From Bacteroidota bacterium (GTDB lineage: Bacteria; Bacteroidota; Bacteroidia; 2-12-FULL-35-15), in contig JAHEYB010000017.1 in NCBI GenBank assembly GCA_023251805.1, positions 1 through 56,980 on the forward strand: DNA of 56,980 nt, read 5' to 3'. Shown here in pieces: positions 53,328-56,980 of this stretch. Each line of letters starts with the position of its first letter. Within the stretch, counting starts at the first letter, position 1. The position numbers and the translations under genes are program-made. The notes beneath the pieces were generated by a model that saw only the letters and a program-made list of their open reading frames with translations, searched no databases and had not been told where the DNA came from.

Positions 53328-54338
53328 ATGTCGGCATATATAAAAGCAATCAGTTATCATTTGCCAGAAAAAATTTTCAGTAATGAGGATTTTTTTAAAA
53401 CATTTCCATCTGCTATTGAGCAAAAAGATAATTATTTACGAATTGGAGTAAAAAACAGGCATATTGTAGATGCGAATCATACGGCATCCGACTTAGGAGT
53501 AAAAGCAGGTTTGGCATTATTCAAAGAACACAATATTAATCCGAAAGAAATTGATTTTTTACTCTTTTGCTCCTTAGAATTTGATTATCATTTCCCTTCA
53601 TCTTGTTCCATCATTCAGGAAAAACTAAATCTCCCTTCCTCATGCGGAGCAACCGATTATAATTTGGGTTGCAGTGGTTACGTTTATGGCTTAGGCTTAG
53701 CAAAAGGACTTATTGAGTCGCTTGGAATGAAAAATGTTTTGCTCATTACCTCTTCTACTCTATCAAAAAAAATTCATGCAAAGGATAAAAGCAATCGATT
53801 CATATTTGGTGATGCAGCTGCAGCAACTTTAATTTCTTCACGAAAAGAAACCGGACTGGGTTCCTTTGTTTTGGGAACAGACGGCAAGCAAGCAGAAAAA
53901 ATTATTATCAAAGACGGTGCCGGAAGAAATCCAATTTCAGAAAATTCTTACAAAGAAATTGAGGATGAAACCGGCAATATCACTAGCAATGCACATTTGC
54001 ACATGGAAGGAACGGGAGTTTTTTATTTTGGATTAAAAACAATTCCTGCAATGATTAAAGAACTTTTGGAAAAAGAAAAATTAAAACTGGAGGACGTAGA
54101 CCTTTTCATTTTTCATCAAGCGAATTTATTTTTAATTAGTACTGTGTGTTCAAAATTAAACATTCCTGATACAAAAGTTTTCAATTACATGGAGAATGTT
54201 GGAAACACTGTATCTTCTTCCATTCCAATTACACTTTATCAAGCAATGAAAGATGGTAAAGCAAAAGCCGGGCAAAAAATATTGCTTGCAGGATTTGGGG
54301 TTGGCTTATCTTGGGGTGCAACCATTATCGAGTTGTAA
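53328..54338 (+). CDS. 3-oxoacyl-ACP synthase III (FabH/KAS III-like), first copy
   Basis: This 336-aa protein has the full KAS III triad: C115 in YNLGCSGYVYG, H263 in FIFHQANLF and N293 in ENVGNTVSSS, with the C-terminal GFGVGLSWGA loop. KAS III enzymes condense an acyl-CoA starter with malonyl-ACP. The linked ACP, second KAS III, reductase and glycosyltransferase suggest a dedicated acyl product instead of housekeeping fatty acid synthesis. It is the first gene of the cassette. Confidence 0.9.
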   Translation: MSAYIKAISYHLPEKIFSNEDFFKTFPSAIEQKDNYLRIGVKNRHIVDANHTASDLGVKAGLALFKEHNINPKEIDFLLFCSLEFDYHFPSSCSIIQEKLNLPSSCGATDYNLGCSGYVYGLGLAKGLIESLGMKNVLLITSSTLSKKIHAKDKSNRFIFGDAAAATLISSRKETGLGSFVLGTDGKQAEKIIIKDGAGRNPISENSYKEIEDETGNITSNAHLHMEGTGVFYFGLKTIPAMIKELLEKEKLKLEDVDLFIFHQANLFLISTVCSKLNIPDTKVFNYMENVGNTVSSSIPITLYQAMKDGKAKAGQKILLAGFGVGLSWGATIIEL

Positions 54339-54388
54339 TCATCTTGCTTAGTATATTTTAATATATTTACATTGATAAAAGATATTCT

Positions 54389-54625
54389 ATGATTAACATT
54401 GAAGAATTTACAAAAGGGCTGGAAGTTGAATTTGAAGATGTTGAACCAGGAACACTCAATCCCGATACAAATTTCAGAAATATTAAAGGCTGGAGCAGTA
54501 TGCACGCCTTAATCATTATAGCCTACATTGATGCAAATTACAACGCATTATTAAATGGTGCAGATTTAAAATCAGCTCAAACTATTGGTGACCTTTATAA
54601 AATTACTGAAGAAAAATTAAAATAA
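54389..54625 (+). CDS. Acyl carrier protein
   Basis: This 78-aa, acidic protein forms a four-helix pattern. The phosphopantetheine site is S37 in KGWSSMHALI, where the usual DSL reads SSM, as in many special-purpose ACPs. It lies between two KAS III genes; its stop is followed at once by the GTG of the next gene. It should carry the acyl chain for this cassette only, since housekeeping ACPs keep DSL. Confidence 0.87.
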   Translation: MINIEEFTKGLEVEFEDVEPGTLNPDTNFRNIKGWSSMHALIIIAYIDANYNALLNGADLKSAQTIGDLYKITEEKLK

Positions 54626-55684
54626 GTGGCTTATCTAAGTACCTCCAATTCCAATGTTGTTGCCATTTGTAGTTGTGTTCCTAAACACATAGAAAAAACT
54701 GCAGATTACACACATATTTCCCCGGAGGAAAGAGAGCTATTTGCTAAAACAACCGGGATTATTGAAAGACGTGTGGCAGATGAAGATGTTGCATGCTCCG
54801 ATTTATGTTTTTCCGCTGCAAAGCATTTGATTGATAAATTCAATTGTGCTGAAGAAATTGACATTGTGATTTTTGTTTCTCAATCACCCGATTATATTTT
54901 ACCGGCTACATCCATTTTATTACAAAATCGTTTGGGTTTAAAAAAAGATTGTATTGCTTTTGATATTAATTTAGGTTGCTCAGGATATGTTTACGGATTA
55001 TCTGTCATAAGTAATTTATTGCAAAGTGGGCAATTAAAAAAGGGATTGTTATTGGTGGGCGACAAATCAACCATATCCACTACTTTTACTGATAAAAGTA
55101 CGTATCCATTGTTTGGAGATTCGGGCACAGCTACTTTGATAGAACATTCAAAAAATAAAAAAGACTGGCATTTTAATTTACAAAGTGATGGTTCCGGAAA
55201 AGATGCAATCATAATTGAACACGGGAGTTGTAGAACTCCGTTTGATAAAACATTGGAAGACCTTGCAGAAATTGAACCCGGAATAAGCAGAGCAAAAAAA
55301 CATTTAATTTTAAACGGAATGGATGTTTTTAATTTTGCTTTAAAAGAAGGAGCAGCAAACATTTTGGCTCTTTACGAAAAGAGTCAAGCAAAAAAAGAAG
55401 ACACCGATTATTTTGTTTTGCATCAAGCAAATAAACTCATCAACGAAAGTGTAAGAAAGAAATTGAAAATAGATATTGAAAAAGTTCCTTATTCCATTGA
55501 TGTATTTGGCAACACCAGTTCCGGCTCTATTCCACTTACTATGTGCTATAAAATGGAAGAAGTATTAAAATCAAAAAAATTAACATTATTATTGTGTGGT
55601 TTTGGAGTTGGATTTTCGTGGGGAAGTGCTCTTTTAGAAACAGAAAATGTTTACACAAAACTAATTGAATATGATAGAGCTTAA
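54626..55684 (+). CDS. 3-oxoacyl-ACP synthase III (FabH/KAS III-like), second copy
   Basis: This 352-aa protein has the triad C118 (INLGCSGYVYG), H266 (VLHQANKLI) and N296 (DVFGNTSSGS). It starts with GTG directly after the ACP stop (TAAGTG), a sign of tight coupling. It is clearly a paralogue of the gene at 53328 (shared NLGCSGYVYG and GFGVGFSWG), but the two differ a lot elsewhere, so they may take different starters or one may act as an acyltransferase. Confidence 0.9.
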   Translation: MAYLSTSNSNVVAICSCVPKHIEKTADYTHISPEERELFAKTTGIIERRVADEDVACSDLCFSAAKHLIDKFNCAEEIDIVIFVSQSPDYILPATSILLQNRLGLKKDCIAFDINLGCSGYVYGLSVISNLLQSGQLKKGLLLVGDKSTISTTFTDKSTYPLFGDSGTATLIEHSKNKKDWHFNLQSDGSGKDAIIIEHGSCRTPFDKTLEDLAEIEPGISRAKKHLILNGMDVFNFALKEGAANILALYEKSQAKKEDTDYFVLHQANKLINESVRKKLKIDIEKVPYSIDVFGNTSSGSIPLTMCYKMEEVLKSKKLTLLLCGFGVGFSWGSALLETENVYTKLIEYDRA

Positions 55685-56414
55685 AGGAAAAACAATTTTG
55701 ATTACAGGCGCATCTTCCGGAATAGGCAGAGCAAGTGCTCAATTGTGTGATTCTTTGGGTGCAACTGTTATTATTACCGGTCGCAATGCCGATGAACTTA
55801 ATAAGACGAAAGCTTTATTAAAGAATAAATCAGATTTATTTATAGCTGATTTATCCAACGAAGATGAAATCAATCAATTAATTTCCAAATTACCTTCTAT
55901 TGATGGATTTGTTCATTGTGCCGGAATAATTAATCCACTTCCAATAAAATTTTTGAAGGGAAAACACATTGATGAACTTTTCAAAATTAATTTTTCATCT
56001 GCAGTGTTGATGAGCAGTGGGTTATTGACAGCAAAAAAATTAAACGATGGCGCTTCTGTCGTTTTTATTTCATCTGTTTCATCTGAACACCCATACACAG
56101 GAGGCTCATTGTACACTTCATCAAAAGCGGCATTGGAATCATTTTCTAAAGGCTTGGCATTGGAAGTAGCATCAAAAAAAATTCGCGTGAATGTACTTTC
56201 TCCTGCTTTGGTAAGAACAAAAATTTTAGAGCAAGCAGAACAAATTTATTCGAAAGAAGAAATTGCGGAGATTGAAAGTCGCTACGCACTTGGAATTGGA
56301 GAGCCAATTGATATAGCCAACAGCATTGCCTTTTTATTAAGTTCAGCATCTAAATGGATGACGGGTTCAATCATTAAAATAGATGGAGGATTACTTTTAA
56401 ACAACAAGATATGA
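55671..56414 (+). CDS. Short-chain dehydrogenase/reductase (FabG-like)
   Basis: The ATG at 55671 (MIELKGKTILITGASSGIGR, 247 aa) is preferred over the TTG two codons earlier; it overlaps the second KAS III gene by 14 nt. It has the NADP-binding G13-ASSG-I-G19, the HCAG-like VHCAGIINP, the catalytic S in VFISSVSSEH and Y148-TSSK152. Placement after KAS III and ACP suggests it reduces 3-oxoacyl-ACP to 3-hydroxyacyl-ACP; reduction of a sugar nucleotide is the alternative. Confidence 0.9.
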   Translation: MIELKGKTILITGASSGIGRASAQLCDSLGATVIITGRNADELNKTKALLKNKSDLFIADLSNEDEINQLISKLPSIDGFVHCAGIINPLPIKFLKGKHIDELFKINFSSAVLMSSGLLTAKKLNDGASVVFISSVSSEHPYTGGSLYTSSKAALESFSKGLALEVASKKIRVNVLSPALVRTKILEQAEQIYSKEEIAEIESRYALGIGEPIDIANSIAFLLSSASKWMTGSIIKIDGGLLLNNKI

Positions 56415-56980
56415 GTGTAAACTATAGCATTGTTATTCCTGTTTATTGTTCTGAAAATGCACTTGAAAAAGTTCATCAGAGTATTGTTTCTTTTTTCGAG
56501 AACAAATATTCTTATGAAATTATTTTTGTGGATGATGCCAGCACCGACAATAGCTGGGAAGTATTAAAAAAAATAAAACAAAGCGCTAGTCACACTACCA
56601 TTATTCGTTTGAGTAAAAATTTCGGGCAGCACGGAGCAACAGTTTGTGGCTTCAAACACGCGAAGGGAGAATTTGTAATTACCATTGATGATGACTTAGA
56701 AGTTCATCCAAAAGAAATTCAAAAACTAATCGGAAATCAAAAAGAAACAAATGCTGATTTAGTTTATGGTTTATATCCAAAACAAAATCAGCCATTTTTT
56801 CGTGGCCTCTTTTCAAACGCATACAAACTACTTTCAAAACTCGAAGGTCCGCAAAAAGGAAAAGGCAGTAGCTTTCGCCTAATGAAAAGTTCGCTTACTC
56901 AAAAACTTGTTAGTAATCACAAACACTTTGTATTTATTGACGAATTGTGTTTGTGGTATACAAAAAAATTAGCTTTTGTA
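56411..56980 (+). CDS. Family 2 glycosyltransferase (DPM/ArnC-like), 3' end cut off by the window
   Basis: I read 190 codons without a stop. It starts MSVNYSIVIPVYCSENALEK, has the GT-A motifs EIIFVDDASTDNSWEVL, LSKNFGQHGAT, and ITIDDDLEVHP with the metal-binding Asp, and then FRGLFSNAYKLLSKLEG. This order fits polyprenyl-phosphate sugar transferases. It overlaps the SDR stop by 4 nt (ATGA). It ties the acyl-making genes to glycan synthesis. Confidence 0.88.
   Translation, partial: MSVNYSIVIPVYCSENALEKVHQSIVSFFENKYSYEIIFVDDASTDNSWEVLKKIKQSASHTTIIRLSKNFGQHGATVCGFKHAKGEFVITIDDDLEVHPKEIQKLIGNQKETNADLVYGLYPKQNQPFFRGLFSNAYKLLSKLEGPQKGKGSSFRLMKSSLTQKLVSNHKHFVFIDELCLWYTKKLAFV

Overview
The window looks like chromosome of an uncultured or little-studied member of the Bacteroidota, outside Bacteroides proper and probably near the Chitinophagales/Sphingobacteriales/Flavobacteriales. 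The signs are low GC, type IX secretion (T9SS) C-terminal sorting domains of type A and type B, a GldN homologue, a PorZ homologue, Bacteroidota-type promoters (TTTG, about 19 nt, TAnnTTTG), few Shine-Dalgarno sites, and a str-S10-spc-alpha ribosomal cluster without tuf and adk. No species can be named from the sequence alone.

Layout. (1) 1-9000: a partial gldN on the minus strand, a 199-aa cysteine-motif membrane protein, an HU gene, then plus-strand genes: a 58-aa glycine-rich small protein overlapping a three-domain phosphodiesterase/TPR/sulfotransferase protein, a T9SS cargo protein, a sterol-desaturase-type di-iron hydroxylase and penicillin-binding protein 1C. (2) 9000-14400, minus strand: a DUF4421-like protein with a periplasmic TonB-C-domain protein, a T9SS-sorted cupredoxin, recO and porZ. 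(3) 14541-14614: tRNA-Arg(CCG). (4) 14651-35470, minus strand: one unbroken ribosomal supercluster from rpsL through rpsG-fusA-S10-spc-alpha to rplQ, followed by carA. The short genes rpmJ and rpmD are present. A strong promoter and a structured leader precede rpsL. (5) 35727-53186: mostly secreted or cell-envelope genes. These are an 864-aa T9SS type B protein led by a 57-aa membrane-protein ORF, a 504-aa helical protein of unknown function, a T9SS type A protein, a 3080-aa repeat protein with type B sorting domain and its 145-aa neighbour, and a TMTC-like GT-C glycosyltransferase with TPRs. (6) 53328-56980, plus strand: a tight KAS III - ACP - KAS III - SDR - GT2 cassette that runs off the right edge and probably makes and uses a special acyl group in glycan or lipid synthesis.

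The most unusual signal is not a gene. At least 13 of the spacers between ribosomal genes carry a related AT-rich inverted repeat in the same orientation. In the mRNA, a U-rich arm follows each stop codon and a complementary A-rich arm precedes the next start. Most other long spacers in the cluster carry a different, more GC-rich palindrome. I read this as either a proliferating family of intergenic palindromes or a translation-coupling device suited to a ribosome that does not rely on Shine-Dalgarno sites. Only rplE, rplF and gldN in the window have clear Shine-Dalgarno sites.
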